From assembly GCA_947465645.1 (NCBI GenBank), contig CANIBQ010000044.1:1-40799 (forward strand): 40,799 nucleotides of DNA, read 5' to 3'. This document shows, piece after piece, positions 23,221 through 31,161 of the stretch (its first letter is position 1; every line of letters starts with the position of its first letter). Both the position numbers and the translations under genes were made by a program. The stretch is from Acidobacteriota bacterium (lineage in GTDB: Bacteria > Acidobacteriota > Vicinamibacteria > Vicinamibacterales > UBA2999). The notes beneath the pieces were generated by a model that worked only from the letters and a program-made list of their open reading frames with translations, was not told where the DNA came from and searched no databases.

Positions 23221-23692
23221 CCCGTAGGATCTTTTCCGACCCCGTCGTGCGTCGCTTCCGCTCCCGCGCGACCAGCGGGCGCATCGGCAGCTCCTCTCCC
23301 ACCATCAGCAGCGGCTGCGACGGCGAGTCCAGGTTGAACAGCCGCCCCTGGCGGTCCCGCGCGTACAACTGGTCTCCCCCGATGAACAGCGTCATCGGAC
23401 CGTCGTCGCCGATCCCCTCGTAGAGGCGAATGCCGAACACCTCGCGCAACGCGGTCAGCAGCCGGCGCAGGCGCGGAATGGAAAAGCCGCGGCGGCGGAG
23501 ATCGGCGAGCACCTGCAGTTCGAGCACGTCGAGAGGCGTGTAGCGGCGCTCCGTGTAGCCGCCCGCTTCGGTGCGGTGCGGGGCGATGGCCGGCATGAAC
23601 AGGCGGCGCGTGTCCCACCACTGCAACTGCCTGGCGGTCAGCCCGGTGAGCCCCGCAACCTCGCGCGACGTGTAGTGCTTCTTGAGCCTCAC
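23171..23692 (-). CDS. MerR-family transcriptional regulator
   Basis: A 173-residue protein with an N-terminal MerR winged helix: [20 protein letters not shown] (about 7-26), then [20 protein letters not shown] and [21 protein letters not shown], covering both the helix-turn-helix and the start of the dimerisation helix. Rather than a metal-binding Cys cluster, the C-terminal part is a short beta-rich domain ([20 protein letters not shown], then [13 protein letters not shown]) of unknown ligand. The last 30 residues are basic and contain a TGSEK repeat encoded by the stretch that overlaps the BMC gene antisense. The ATG at 23692 lies 12 bases after the stop of the glycine oxidase gene, so the two form an operon. 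Regulation of the neighbouring BMC gene is possible but not shown. Confidence 0.82.
   Translation of the reverse strand: MRLKKHYTSREVAGLTGLTARQLQWWDTRRLFMPAIAPHRTEAGGYTERRYTPLDVLELQVLADLRRRGFSIPRLRRLLTALREVFGIRLYEGIGDDGPMTLFIGGDQLYARDRQGRLFNLDSPSQPLLMVGEELPMRPLVARERKRRTTGSEKILRATGSEKSSRGRRRAGQ
23211..23235 (+). terminator. Weak intrinsic terminator after the BMC gene
   Basis: GATCCTGT (23211-23218) pairs with GTAGGATC at 23224-23231, using two G-T wobbles, around a five-base loop, and is followed by TTTT (23232-23235). The hairpin overlaps the stop codon of the BMC gene (23218-23220). It is inside the 3' part of the convergent MerR-like gene, which would be read through from the other strand. 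Confidence 0.4.
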
Positions 23693-23704
23693 GCCTTGTC
23701 CGTC

Positions 23705-24790
23705 CTAGAGTCCGAGGCGGCCTGGATGGACGAGCGCCAGCTCGGGACGCTCGCGCTGTTCCAGCATCAGGTCCGCGAGCATCAACGCGGTCAGCGGCGC
23801 GAGCAGCAGCCCGTTGCGATAATGGCCGGTGGCGTAGTACACCCCGCGCATTGTGGATGAAGCGCCGATTACCGGCAACTCGTCCGTGGTGAGAGGACGC
23901 AAGCCGACGCGCACGTCTTCGAAACCGGCGGACGCCGTCGACGGCAGCAGATCCGCGGCGCACCCGAGCAGGTGGCGGATCCCGCCGGCCGTCGCGCGTT
24001 CGTCGAAGCCGATGTCTTCAACCGTTGCGCCCACCAGGACGGAACCGTCGTTCCAGGGCACCATGTAGCAGTCGCGTCCCCACACGACGCGCGAGATGGG
24101 CGGCTGGGGAAACCGGATCTGCAGCAACTGACCTCGAATCGGCCGCACGGGCGTCAGCAGCGGCGCGATCTGTCCCGACCAGCTTCCTGCCGCGATGACG
24201 ACCGCATCCGCATTGAAGGCTTCGTTCGATGTGGTGACACGCAGGCCGCTTCCCGTCTTCTCGATCCGCTGCACCGCACCGAGCGAACGCGTTCCGCCGC
24301 TGCGTTGCACGGCCTCGGCGAGCGCCGATGTCAGTTCGGCGGCGACGACATACCCGTGCTCCGGCACGAGCAGTCCCGCCGACACGTCCTCTGCGAGGGC
24401 AGGCTCGAGCGCCCTGACGCCTCGAGCATCGAGGAAGGAGTGCTGGACGCCGGCGGCGGCCAGGCGGCGCGCGGCCCCCGCGAGCACCGCCGTTTCGTCA
24501 TGACCCCGCGCGACTTCAAGCGTGCCGCTGCGCCGGCACTCCACCGGTCGGCCCGAATCGGACCGCACGCGCTCGACGAAGGCGTCGTAGGAGGCGAGGC
24601 CCGACACGGCGAGCGTGAGGAGTTGTTCGGAATGTCCCTCGATGTAGGGAGCGAGGATCCCGGCTGAGGCATGCGTGGCGCCGAGCCCCACGCCGCGCGG
24701 GTCGACAATGCGGACCGACGCGCCGCGCGAGGCAAGCTCATAGGCCACCGCGTAGCCCACCACCCCCGCGCCGGCGATCGTGACATTCAC
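23705..24790 (-). CDS. thiO: FAD-dependent glycine/D-amino acid oxidase (ThiO-like)
   Basis: A 361-residue flavoprotein of the DAO/glycine oxidase family. The N-terminal FAD motif is VTIAGAGVVGYAVAYELASR, followed by VRIVDPRGVGLGATHASAGI; the central part has VRPIRGQLLQIRFP, and the C-terminal part has DVRVGLRPLTTDELPVIGAS and YYATGHYRNGLLLAPLTALM, all characteristic of ThiO. ThiO oxidises glycine to iminoacetate/glyoxylate for thiazole synthesis in thiamine biosynthesis. No thiS, thiG or thiE gene is nearby, so a general glycine or D-amino acid oxidase role is possible. GTG at 24790 is the start. It is followed after 12 bases by the MerR-like gene. Family call is firm; symbol is by similarity only. 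Confidence 0.82.
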   Translation of the reverse strand: MNVTIAGAGVVGYAVAYELASRGASVRIVDPRGVGLGATHASAGILAPYIEGHSEQLLTLAVSGLASYDAFVERVRSDSGRPVECRRSGTLEVARGHDETAVLAGAARRLAAAGVQHSFLDARGVRALEPALAEDVSAGLLVPEHGYVVAAELTSALAEAVQRSGGTRSLGAVQRIEKTGSGLRVTTSNEAFNADAVVIAAGSWSGQIAPLLTPVRPIRGQLLQIRFPQPPISRVVWGRDCYMVPWNDGSVLVGATVEDIGFDERATAGGIRHLLGCAADLLPSTASAGFEDVRVGLRPLTTDELPVIGASSTMRGVYYATGHYRNGLLLAPLTALMLADLMLEQRERPELALVHPGRLGL

Positions 24791-24805
24791 CTGGCGATCA
24801 TATTA

Positions 24806-24896
24806 GTTGTCGGTTGTCGGTTGTCAGTTGTCAGTTGTCGGAAGGCAACGAACTGGCTCGATCCGTCCTGACAACTGACAACCGGCAACTGACAAC
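24806..24896. repeat. Inverted array of GTTGTCR heptamer microrepeats
   Basis: Five tandem heptamers, GTTGTCG/GTTGTCA, run from 24806 to 24840. After a 28-base unique spacer, four heptamers in the opposite orientation (TGACAAC, TGACAAC, CGGCAAC, TGACAAC) run from 24869 to 24896. The arms can pair over about 28 bases. The array fills the short gap between the start of the glycine oxidase gene and the stop of the TonB-receptor gene, so it may act as a terminator for the latter or as a recombination-prone spacer. Confidence 0.85.
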
Positions 24897-24898
24897 TG

Positions 24899-27556
24899 TC
24901 AGAAGCGGAACTGCATGCCGACCTCGAGGCGCCGGGCCTGCGCCGCCGACGTCGGGAGACCGAAGAACGGCGAGAGCAGGTTGCCGCTGAAGCTGCCGAA
25001 GTTCGTGCGGTTCAGCAGGTTGAAGGCCTGCGCGTAGAGCTCGACGCTGAATCGACCGCCGGCCGCATCAGCGGGCCCGCCGCCGCGCCCACCGCCCAGG
25101 CCGCCGGGGCCGCCGGGCCCGCCCATGCCTCCCCCGCCGACTCCGCCTTGTCCTGGCGCGACCTGCTCGGCTGGCCGCCCGCCCCGCTGGCCGGCGCTCG
25201 GAGCGCCGAACGTGACGGCCTTCGTCAGACGTGTGCTGACTTCCCATCGGCCCGCGCCGCGCTCCGTATTGCGGCCCAGACCCGCCGGCCGGTCGTTGCT
25301 GACGCCGTCGCGGTTGTCGTCACGTCCAGTGGTAATCGTGTACGGCGACGCGGATTGCGCGTTGGTACTCAGGCTCGCGCGGACGCCGAACGGCAGGCCG
25401 AAGTTCACCATCGCGTTGAACCGGTGCCGCACGTCCTGTGAGGACGGGCCCCACTCGGCGTTCGGATCGAAGCTGTTGGCTGGCAGCGTCGTGGCATTGT
25501 CGCCGGTATTCCTGACGCTCGACAGCGTGTATCCGACGTTGATGAAGGTCCGCTGCAGGCGATAGTTGGCGCCCAGGTTCAAGCGATTCGTGGATGAGCG
25601 CCCGGTCGATTCGATCTGTGTCACGGTTCCGATCAGCGGTTCGGGCCGGATACCGAATTCGTCGGGCGCGTTGATGTTCCTGGACCGCAACTGGTTCCGG
25701 CCAATCAGGCGCATGAACGACGCCTGGACGTTCAAGCTCGACGTGATCGGCCGCTCGATGCCGATCGACGCCTGGTGCACGTACGGCATCTCGAGATTGG
25801 GATCGGCCTGGACGCGGCCTCCGGGCAACACCGTCGCGGCGATGCCCCCGGCCGGATCCGGATAGCCGGGATTCAGGATCAACAGGTCGCGCTGCGCCAC
25901 GCCGTTGACGCGCAGCGTCTGGTCGTAGAGGTTTGAGTCGTACCAGTCGTGAAAGATGCCGTATCCTCCGCGGATCGTCGTCTTCGAGCGGAACGGATTG
26001 AGGGTGAATCCCACCCGGGGCATGAGATTCATGACGTCGCTCACGTGCGACTGCATCTCTTGCCGCACGCCGAAGCTCACTGACAGGCTTCGATTCAGGC
26101 GGACGTCGTCCTGGAAGTACAGGCCAAGCTGGTACTGCGAAAAGCCGGTGCGGACCTCGCCGAGCCTCTGAGTAAAGGTATCGGGCGTCCCGGCCTGGAA
26201 TGATTCCAGGCTGCCAAACGTGAACGTTCCGGCGGCGTTGCGGTTGTCGATGTTGCTGTAAGCACCCGCCTCGAGCTGCAACCCGGCCCGCATCGCGTGC
26301 TTACCCACCGTGAAGTCGAGGTTGTTCGAGAGCTCGAGCATTCGCGTCGTGCCTTCGTTCGAGATGCCGGCGCCGCCGCGGCTGAACGCGTCGATGACGA
26401 TGATGGCGGGCAGGTCGGAGACCGACGACGAGGCGGTCGCCTCCTGGTTGAACTCGACGCGAAACTGGTTGAGGCTCGCCTTGCCCAGGATGCTCTGCAC
26501 CGATACGCGCACCTGGTGCTCGTCGTTCGAACGGGTGTAGGCACGCTCCATCAGGCTGAAGTCGCCGACGCCCAGATTGCTGCGCATGTTCTCCGACCGC
26601 TGGTATTCGAACCTGAAGGTCTGGCTCTGCGAGAACGCGTGCTCCATGCCGACGGTGAGGTTGGTCTGCTCGAAGGGACGCCTCACCTGGTCGGCAATGC
26701 GCCCGTCCGGTGTAAGCGCGACGATGGTGCCGGAGTCGAACGACCGGTTGCCGCCGACGTTGAAGCGGAACGAGGTCTTGCCCTTGACGAGGGGGCCGCG
26801 CAGTCCGACGTTGAAGCGGCGAAACTGCTCGGGCGTCTGCGTCTCCGCGAACGCATTCCGTGCGTTGAGGACGTCGCTGCGCAGCCCGAGGTTGGCGTTG
26901 AGGCTCCACGACGTCAGGCCGGGCCGCGTGATGATCTCGACCCGCGTTCGCCCGGCGTCGTGGTTGTCGGCCGAGAAGGAATTGTTGCGGAACCGGATCT
27001 GCTGGATCTCATCTCGGCTCGGCAGGCGCCCGCCTTGAAAGCCGTCCACCTGAAACACCGCCCCCGCCCCGCCGGTCAGCGCTTCGAGCTGCGCCTGCAG
27101 CTCGTCTGGATCATCAGACAGCTCCGCGATCTGATTCTCTTCGAGCACCGTCGTCATCGAGTTGCCGCGAGTGTCATCGGCAGACAGATCGCTAACGACC
27201 ACTTCTTCCTCTACGCCCGCGATCGCCAGCGTGATCTCCTGGTTGTTGTTGCCGCGGCGCAGCGTCACCGTACCGTCGAAAGGCACGAAGCCCGGGAACT
27301 CCGCGTGAATCGCGACCGGGCCCAGCGTGAGCACCGGCACCGTCAACACACCGCGATCGTCGGTGGCGAGCTGCGCCGGTGCACCACCGGCTGGCGTGAC
27401 CGTAACGCTCGCCGCCGGAAGTCCCGCGCCGGAGATGTCGACAACAGTGATGCGAAGCTGCGCCTGCTGGTTCTGGCTCGCTTGTGCGAAGGCCGGCGGT
27501 GCCGCCACGAGCAAGGCAAACAGGAGCGCCGTGAAGAGGCGAGGCATGCGGGTCAT
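24899..27556 (-). CDS. Oar-like TonB-dependent outer-membrane receptor with N-terminal carboxypeptidase-like domain
   Basis: An 885-residue outer-membrane protein. A signal peptide (MPRLFTALLFALLVAAPPAF, cleavage near AFAQ) is followed by a CarboxypepD_reg-like domain (ITVVDISGAGLPAASVTVTP), a short plug-like region (EEEVVVSDLSADDTRGNSMT; FQVDGFQGGRLPSRDEIQQI) and a long beta-barrel with many aromatic-belt strands, ending LEVGMQFRF with the terminal Phe needed for barrel assembly. Gly-rich GGGGMGGPGGPGG sequence interrupts the barrel near its end. Such Oar-like proteins take up or secrete large substrates in Acidobacteria and Myxobacteria; the ligand is unknown. ATG 27556 overlaps the stop of the upstream periplasmic gene (ATGA); the ATG at 27547 is an alternative. 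The open frame extends further upstream but inside the neighbour in another frame. Confidence 0.88.
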   Translation of the reverse strand: MTRMPRLFTALLFALLVAAPPAFAQASQNQQAQLRITVVDISGAGLPAASVTVTPAGGAPAQLATDDRGVLTVPVLTLGPVAIHAEFPGFVPFDGTVTLRRGNNNQEITLAIAGVEEEVVVSDLSADDTRGNSMTTVLEENQIAELSDDPDELQAQLEALTGGAGAVFQVDGFQGGRLPSRDEIQQIRFRNNSFSADNHDAGRTRVEIITRPGLTSWSLNANLGLRSDVLNARNAFAETQTPEQFRRFNVGLRGPLVKGKTSFRFNVGGNRSFDSGTIVALTPDGRIADQVRRPFEQTNLTVGMEHAFSQSQTFRFEYQRSENMRSNLGVGDFSLMERAYTRSNDEHQVRVSVQSILGKASLNQFRVEFNQEATASSSVSDLPAIIVIDAFSRGGAGISNEGTTRMLELSNNLDFTVGKHAMRAGLQLEAGAYSNIDNRNAAGTFTFGSLESFQAGTPDTFTQRLGEVRTGFSQYQLGLYFQDDVRLNRSLSVSFGVRQEMQSHVSDVMNLMPRVGFTLNPFRSKTTIRGGYGIFHDWYDSNLYDQTLRVNGVAQRDLLILNPGYPDPAGGIAATVLPGGRVQADPNLEMPYVHQASIGIERPITSSLNVQASFMRLIGRNQLRSRNINAPDEFGIRPEPLIGTVTQIESTGRSSTNRLNLGANYRLQRTFINVGYTLSSVRNTGDNATTLPANSFDPNAEWGPSSQDVRHRFNAMVNFGLPFGVRASLSTNAQSASPYTITTGRDDNRDGVSNDRPAGLGRNTERGAGRWEVSTRLTKAVTFGAPSAGQRGGRPAEQVAPGQGGVGGGGMGGPGGPGGLGGGRGGGPADAAGGRFSVELYAQAFNLLNRTNFGSFSGNLLSPFFGLPTSAAQARRLEVGMQFRF

Positions 27557-28458
27557 TGGGTGAACACGTCCGATTTGAACGACGGGTTGAGCTTGTAGCC
27601 CTTGACGGTCCATTCCTCGATGGTGCGGCCGTTCGCCCCCCGGGTGATGTGATGCGGCAGCTTGATGCCGTTTACCGTCTTGTACTCGCCAAGCGTCATC
27701 TGCTGCGTCGCGGGTGGTACCTGCCGCGGCGACCCCTGATCGTCGCCGCGGCCACGCCGGCCGCCAGGGCCCGCGGCACCCTGCCAGGTCACCATCAGCG
27801 GCATGCGAGAGGCCTGATCGAGAAACAGCCGAATCGGCGCGCCTTGTGCCGGCGTGATCTCGACGACATCCGCCTTGCCGTCGGGAGACTCCGCGATGCC
27901 GACCCACGCGACGGGTGCATCAGTGTCGAGCAGCCACATGAGGGTGAACCGCGACAAATCGGCCTGACGCGTGCGCCGCTGAAATTCTTTGATCTGAGCC
28001 GGGTCGATCGCGCGGGCGGCCGACGGCGGCGCACCGGCAGCCTGGCCGGCCTGATCTCGTCCACGTCCGCCAAATCCGCGACCGCCGCCTCGGCCAAACC
28101 CGCCGAAGCCTCCCGCACCGCTGTTCTCATCCCACACGTCCGCGCCGTTCAAGACCTCGGTGCGAACGATCGCGGGACCGCCTCCAGGCAGACTGAGGTC
28201 TTCGTCGCGCCGCATCTTGCCTGGGCGCTCGATCCGGATCTCGAGTTCGCCCCCGAGTATGTTCTGCCCCGCCGTGCGCTTGAAGTCGCTCTTCATTTCC
28301 AGCGTTTTCACGTCGCGAAGCTTGTCTTCACCACCCAGGGCGGCGCGCGCTTCCGACAGCAGCGACGCCCCCTTGGCTGCGTCCTGCGCGTGGGCATCGC
28401 CCGCGCTCGCGAGCAACAGGATGACGATGACGAGCGATCGAGAGTGACGAAGTTTCAT
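27553..28458 (-). CDS. Exported protein of unknown function, partner of the Oar-like receptor
   Basis: A 301-residue exported protein. The signal peptide MKLRHSRSLVIVILLLASAG ends at DAHAQ, so ATG 28458 is chosen over in-frame starts upstream that would bury the signal. The mature part begins AAKGASLLSEARAALGGEDK and contains alternating beta strands (TLEMKSDFKRTAGQNILGGE, IRIERPGKMRRDEDL) reminiscent of LolA/outer-membrane-lipoprotein-sorting folds, then a Gly/Arg-rich linker (GGFGGFGRGGGRGFGGRGR) and a C-terminal part with MTLGEYKTVNGIKLPHHITR and WTVKGYKLNPSFKSDVFTQ. That last pattern is common in proteins encoded beside acidobacterial Oar-like receptors. The stop overlaps the receptor start by four bases, so both are made together. 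It diverges from the histidine kinase gene. Function not known; a substrate-handling role is an inference. Confidence 0.7.
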   Translation of the reverse strand: MKLRHSRSLVIVILLLASAGDAHAQDAAKGASLLSEARAALGGEDKLRDVKTLEMKSDFKRTAGQNILGGELEIRIERPGKMRRDEDLSLPGGGPAIVRTEVLNGADVWDENSGAGGFGGFGRGGGRGFGGRGRDQAGQAAGAPPSAARAIDPAQIKEFQRRTRQADLSRFTLMWLLDTDAPVAWVGIAESPDGKADVVEITPAQGAPIRLFLDQASRMPLMVTWQGAAGPGGRRGRGDDQGSPRQVPPATQQMTLGEYKTVNGIKLPHHITRGANGRTIEEWTVKGYKLNPSFKSDVFTQ

Positions 28459-28547
28459 GCAAGTCCCATTGTTCGCGGCTTTCCGCCTCACGTGATTAAG
28501 TAGGGGCAAAGAGATTGTTAAGAATGTAAAACCTTTAATTTCAGATA

Positions 28548-28582
28548 TTTACGACAATTCTGCCCGTGCTATATTTTGCCTC
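28548..28582 (+). promoter_or_regulatory. Promoter of the histidine kinase gene, leaderless geometry
   Basis: In a conspicuously AT-rich spacer, TTTACG (28548-28553) and TATATT (28570-28575) are 16 bases apart, a reasonable -35/-10 pair. The GTG start codon at 28583 lies seven bases after the -10 box, so transcription would start at or next to the start codon and leave no room for a ribosome binding site. Confidence 0.55.
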
Positions 28583-30328
28583 GTGAAGATCGCGCGCCCG
28601 TCGGCGCTCACCCTTCTGACGCTGGCGTTGCTCATCCTGTTGCCAGCGCTCGCGGTGCTGCAATACCGCTGGGTTGGGCAAGTCAGCGATGCGGAGCGCG
28701 ATCGAATGGAACGCAATCTCCGCACCGCCGCGTCTCAGTTCCGCAGGGCGTTTGACGGCGAAGTCATCCGGGCCGTCAACGGACTTCGCGTGGACGCCAC
28801 GACCGTGCGCGAAAACGCGTGGTACCGCTACGCCGATCGGTACACGTCGTGGCTCGACACGGCCGAGCATCCCGGAATCGTCGCCGCTGTATTCCTGGTT
28901 GATGAGGATCAGGGTGCACTACGTCTGCGCAGATGGAATCCCGCGTCCAATGACTTCGACGAGATCGGCTGGCCTGCCGAGCTCTCCGGTTGGCGGCCGC
29001 GCTTCGAGCAGGACCGCGGGTCGTTTGCTGCCCGGCAGCCCGGCGGCCGCGTTCGCTTTCCTGACGATGATGCTCTCGTCGCAACGCCATTGATCAACAC
29101 GCCACCGCGTCTGGGCGAGCGGCGTGAGCGGACGCCACCCGTGTTCGGTTTCACCGTCGTGCAATGGGACATGGGGTACGTCCGCGGCGAGTTCCTGCCC
29201 GCCCTGAATGAAAGTCATTTCACCAACTCGGACGGCGATCGCTACCGTGTGGCTGTCGTGGACGGCCAGGATCCGTCGCGGGTGATTTACCAGTCGGACC
29301 TGTCGGCCCCTGTGGACACCTCGAATCCGGATGCGAGTGAGCCGCTCCTGGGCGGCCCGCCGAACATGCGCGGCGGCGACGGGCGGCGGGGCCTTCGGTT
29401 CCGTGTTCCGGGTGCTGGGGTTCCAGGTTTCGGGGTTCCGGGCGCTGGCGGCGGACGGGAGCGCGGAGGACGTGAGTTCGCGCGCTGGGCGCTGCTCGTC
29501 CAGCACCAGAGCGGATCGCTCGAGGCCGCCGTGACCCGCGTACGACGCAGAAACCTCGGCATCAGTTTCGGCGTGTTGATGCTGCTGACCGTCAGCGTCG
29601 GCCTGCTCACCCTCTCGTCGCGCCGCGCCGAGCGCCTCGCGCGTCAGCAGATGGAATTCGTCGCCGGCGTGTCACACGAGCTGCGGACGCCTGTCGCCGT
29701 GATTCGTTCGGCCGCCGAGAACCTCTCGCAGGGCGTGGTCGGATCCGGCGACCGCGTCAAGCAGTACGGCCAGGCGATCGAGACCGAAGCGCGCCGCCTC
29801 GGTGACATGGTCGAACGGGTGCTGCAGTACGCGGGGATCGCCTCGGGCGTCGGACTCGCGTCGCGAACGCCGCTTCAGCCGGCGGCGGTCATCGACTCGG
29901 CGGTTCAGGCCATGCAGGCCGCCGGGCCCGCGAAGGTCGAGCGCCACGTCGATGCGGATCTGCCACTCGTGGTGGGCGATCCCGCGGCCCTGCGATCGGC
30001 CGTCGAGAATCTCATTTCAAACGCGGTGAAGTACGGCGGACCTGATGGGTGGGTCGGCATCCGCGCCGAGCGAGGCCCCAGCAGCCGGCGTCCGGAGGTG
30101 CTCATCACCGTGGAGGATCGCGGACCCGGCATTCCGGGCGAAGAGCTGCCGCACATCTTCAGTGCGTTCTATCGCGGCCAGAACGCCATCGTCCAGCAGA
30201 TCCAGGGCAACGGGCTGGGGCTGGCGCTGGTGCAGCAGATCGTCTCGGCTCACGGCGGGCGCGTGACGGTGTCGACGCGACCCGGCGCCGGAAGCGCCTT
30301 CACGATCCACCTGCCGGTACAATCCTAG
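28583..30328 (+). CDS. Membrane sensor histidine kinase
   Basis: A 581-residue HisKA-type sensor kinase. The first membrane helix is near residues 8-27 (LTLLTLALLILLPALAVLQY), followed by a roughly 300-residue periplasmic sensor region of no recognised fold, and a second helix near 328-350 (GISFGVLMLLTVSVGLLTL). The H-box is FVAGVSHELRTPVAV with phospho-acceptor H365; the ATPase domain shows LRSAVENLISNAVKYGG (N-box), VEDRGPGIPG (G1), FYRGQ and GNGLGLALVQQ (G2). It phosphorylates the response regulator encoded three bases downstream. An insert encoding VPGAGVPGFGVPGAG just before the second helix comes from a GGTTCC-type microrepeat. GTG 28583 is the start and appears leaderless. The signal sensed is unknown; the divergent receptor operon is a possible target. 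Confidence 0.93.
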   Translation: MKIARPSALTLLTLALLILLPALAVLQYRWVGQVSDAERDRMERNLRTAASQFRRAFDGEVIRAVNGLRVDATTVRENAWYRYADRYTSWLDTAEHPGIVAAVFLVDEDQGALRLRRWNPASNDFDEIGWPAELSGWRPRFEQDRGSFAARQPGGRVRFPDDDALVATPLINTPPRLGERRERTPPVFGFTVVQWDMGYVRGEFLPALNESHFTNSDGDRYRVAVVDGQDPSRVIYQSDLSAPVDTSNPDASEPLLGGPPNMRGGDGRRGLRFRVPGAGVPGFGVPGAGGGRERGGREFARWALLVQHQSGSLEAAVTRVRRRNLGISFGVLMLLTVSVGLLTLSSRRAERLARQQMEFVAGVSHELRTPVAVIRSAAENLSQGVVGSGDRVKQYGQAIETEARRLGDMVERVLQYAGIASGVGLASRTPLQPAAVIDSAVQAMQAAGPAKVERHVDADLPLVVGDPAALRSAVENLISNAVKYGGPDGWVGIRAERGPSSRRPEVLITVEDRGPGIPGEELPHIFSAFYRGQNAIVQQIQGNGLGLALVQQIVSAHGGRVTVSTRPGAGSAFTIHLPVQS

Positions 30329-30330
30329 CC

Positions 30331-31023
30331 GTGGAGCGTCAGGCACGCCGTCTCCTTCTCGTCGAAGACGAGCCCGGTCTCGTCATGACGCTCACCGATC
30401 GGCTCACCGCCGAAGGGTACGACGTGCAGACGGCGACCGAGGCGCCGGCAGGACTCGAGGCCTCGCTCAACGGCAGGTTCGACGTCATCCTCCTCGATGT
30501 CATGCTTCCCGGGGGAAGCGGACTCGACATCTGCCAGGCCATCCGCCAACGCGGCATCCAGACGCCGGTCCTCATGCTGACCGCCCGCGGCCAGGTCATC
30601 GATCGCGTCGTCGGCCTCAAGCTTGGCGCGGACGACTATCTCGTGAAGCCGTTCGAGATGGCGGAGCTCCTCGCGCGGATCGAGGCGCTGCTGCGGCGCA
30701 GCGCCACGCCGCCGCAGCAGGCCGAGGCATTTCGGTTCGGCGACATCGCCGTCGATTTCCGGCGCGCCGAGGTGACCAAGGGGGAGACGATGCTCGCGCT
30801 GTCGGCGCGCGAGTTCAAGCTGCTGAAGTACTTCATCGAGCACCGCGGCGCCGCGCTCTCGCGCGACGAGCTGCTCAACGAAGTCTGGGGTTACACGGCC
30901 ATGCCTTCCACGCGCACCGTCGACGTGCACGTGGCGTGGCTGCGGCAGAAGCTCGAGGACAATCCTCGGCACCCGCAGCACATCCTCACCGTCCACGGTT
31001 TGGGGTATAAATTCGCCGGGTAG
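30331..31023 (+). CDS. OmpR/PhoB-family response regulator
   Basis: A 230-residue two-domain regulator. The receiver domain has the acidic pair in LLLVEDEPGL, the phospho-acceptor D56 in VILLDVMLPG, T84 in LMLTARG and K106 in DDYLVKPFEM. The C-terminal winged helix contains LSAREFKLLKYFIEHRGAAL, then SRDELLNEVWGY and the STRTVDVHVAWLRQKLEDNP recognition-helix region typical of OmpR/PhoB proteins. GTG at 30331 follows the kinase stop by two bases; an upstream in-frame extension lies in the kinase reading region and is not expected to be used. It is the cognate partner of the kinase. A perfect hairpin (31029-31047) follows its stop. Target genes are not evident. Confidence 0.95.
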   Translation: MERQARRLLLVEDEPGLVMTLTDRLTAEGYDVQTATEAPAGLEASLNGRFDVILLDVMLPGGSGLDICQAIRQRGIQTPVLMLTARGQVIDRVVGLKLGADDYLVKPFEMAELLARIEALLRRSATPPQQAEAFRFGDIAVDFRRAEVTKGETMLALSAREFKLLKYFIEHRGAALSRDELLNEVWGYTAMPSTRTVDVHVAWLRQKLEDNPRHPQHILTVHGLGYKFAG

Positions 31024-31028
31024 CGACT

Positions 31029-31047
31029 ATCGTCCAAAGAGGACGAT
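31029..31047 (+). terminator. Hairpin after the two-component operon
   Basis: ATCGTCC (31029-31035) pairs perfectly with GGACGAT (31041-31047) around AAAGA, five bases after the regulator stop. No T-run follows (CCGCAAAAG), so it is either a weak terminator or an RNA 3'-end stabiliser. Confidence 0.5.
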
Positions 31048-31161
31048 CCGCAAAAGTGGGCGGCCCAGACGGCGCTGACCTGGTCTTTTCATTAGCAGTT
31101 TCACGATTTTGTCAGGTACGCCCCTTGCTCGACTCTGACACGCAAGGGAGCATCTGTAGTC

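Noticed and set aside
23705..24790. Thiamine biosynthesis locus
   Set aside because: The flavoprotein resembles ThiO but no other thi gene is nearby, so pathway membership is not claimed.
24806..24896. CRISPR array
   Set aside because: Seven-base units are directly abutting without spacers, and half are inverted; no cas gene is near.
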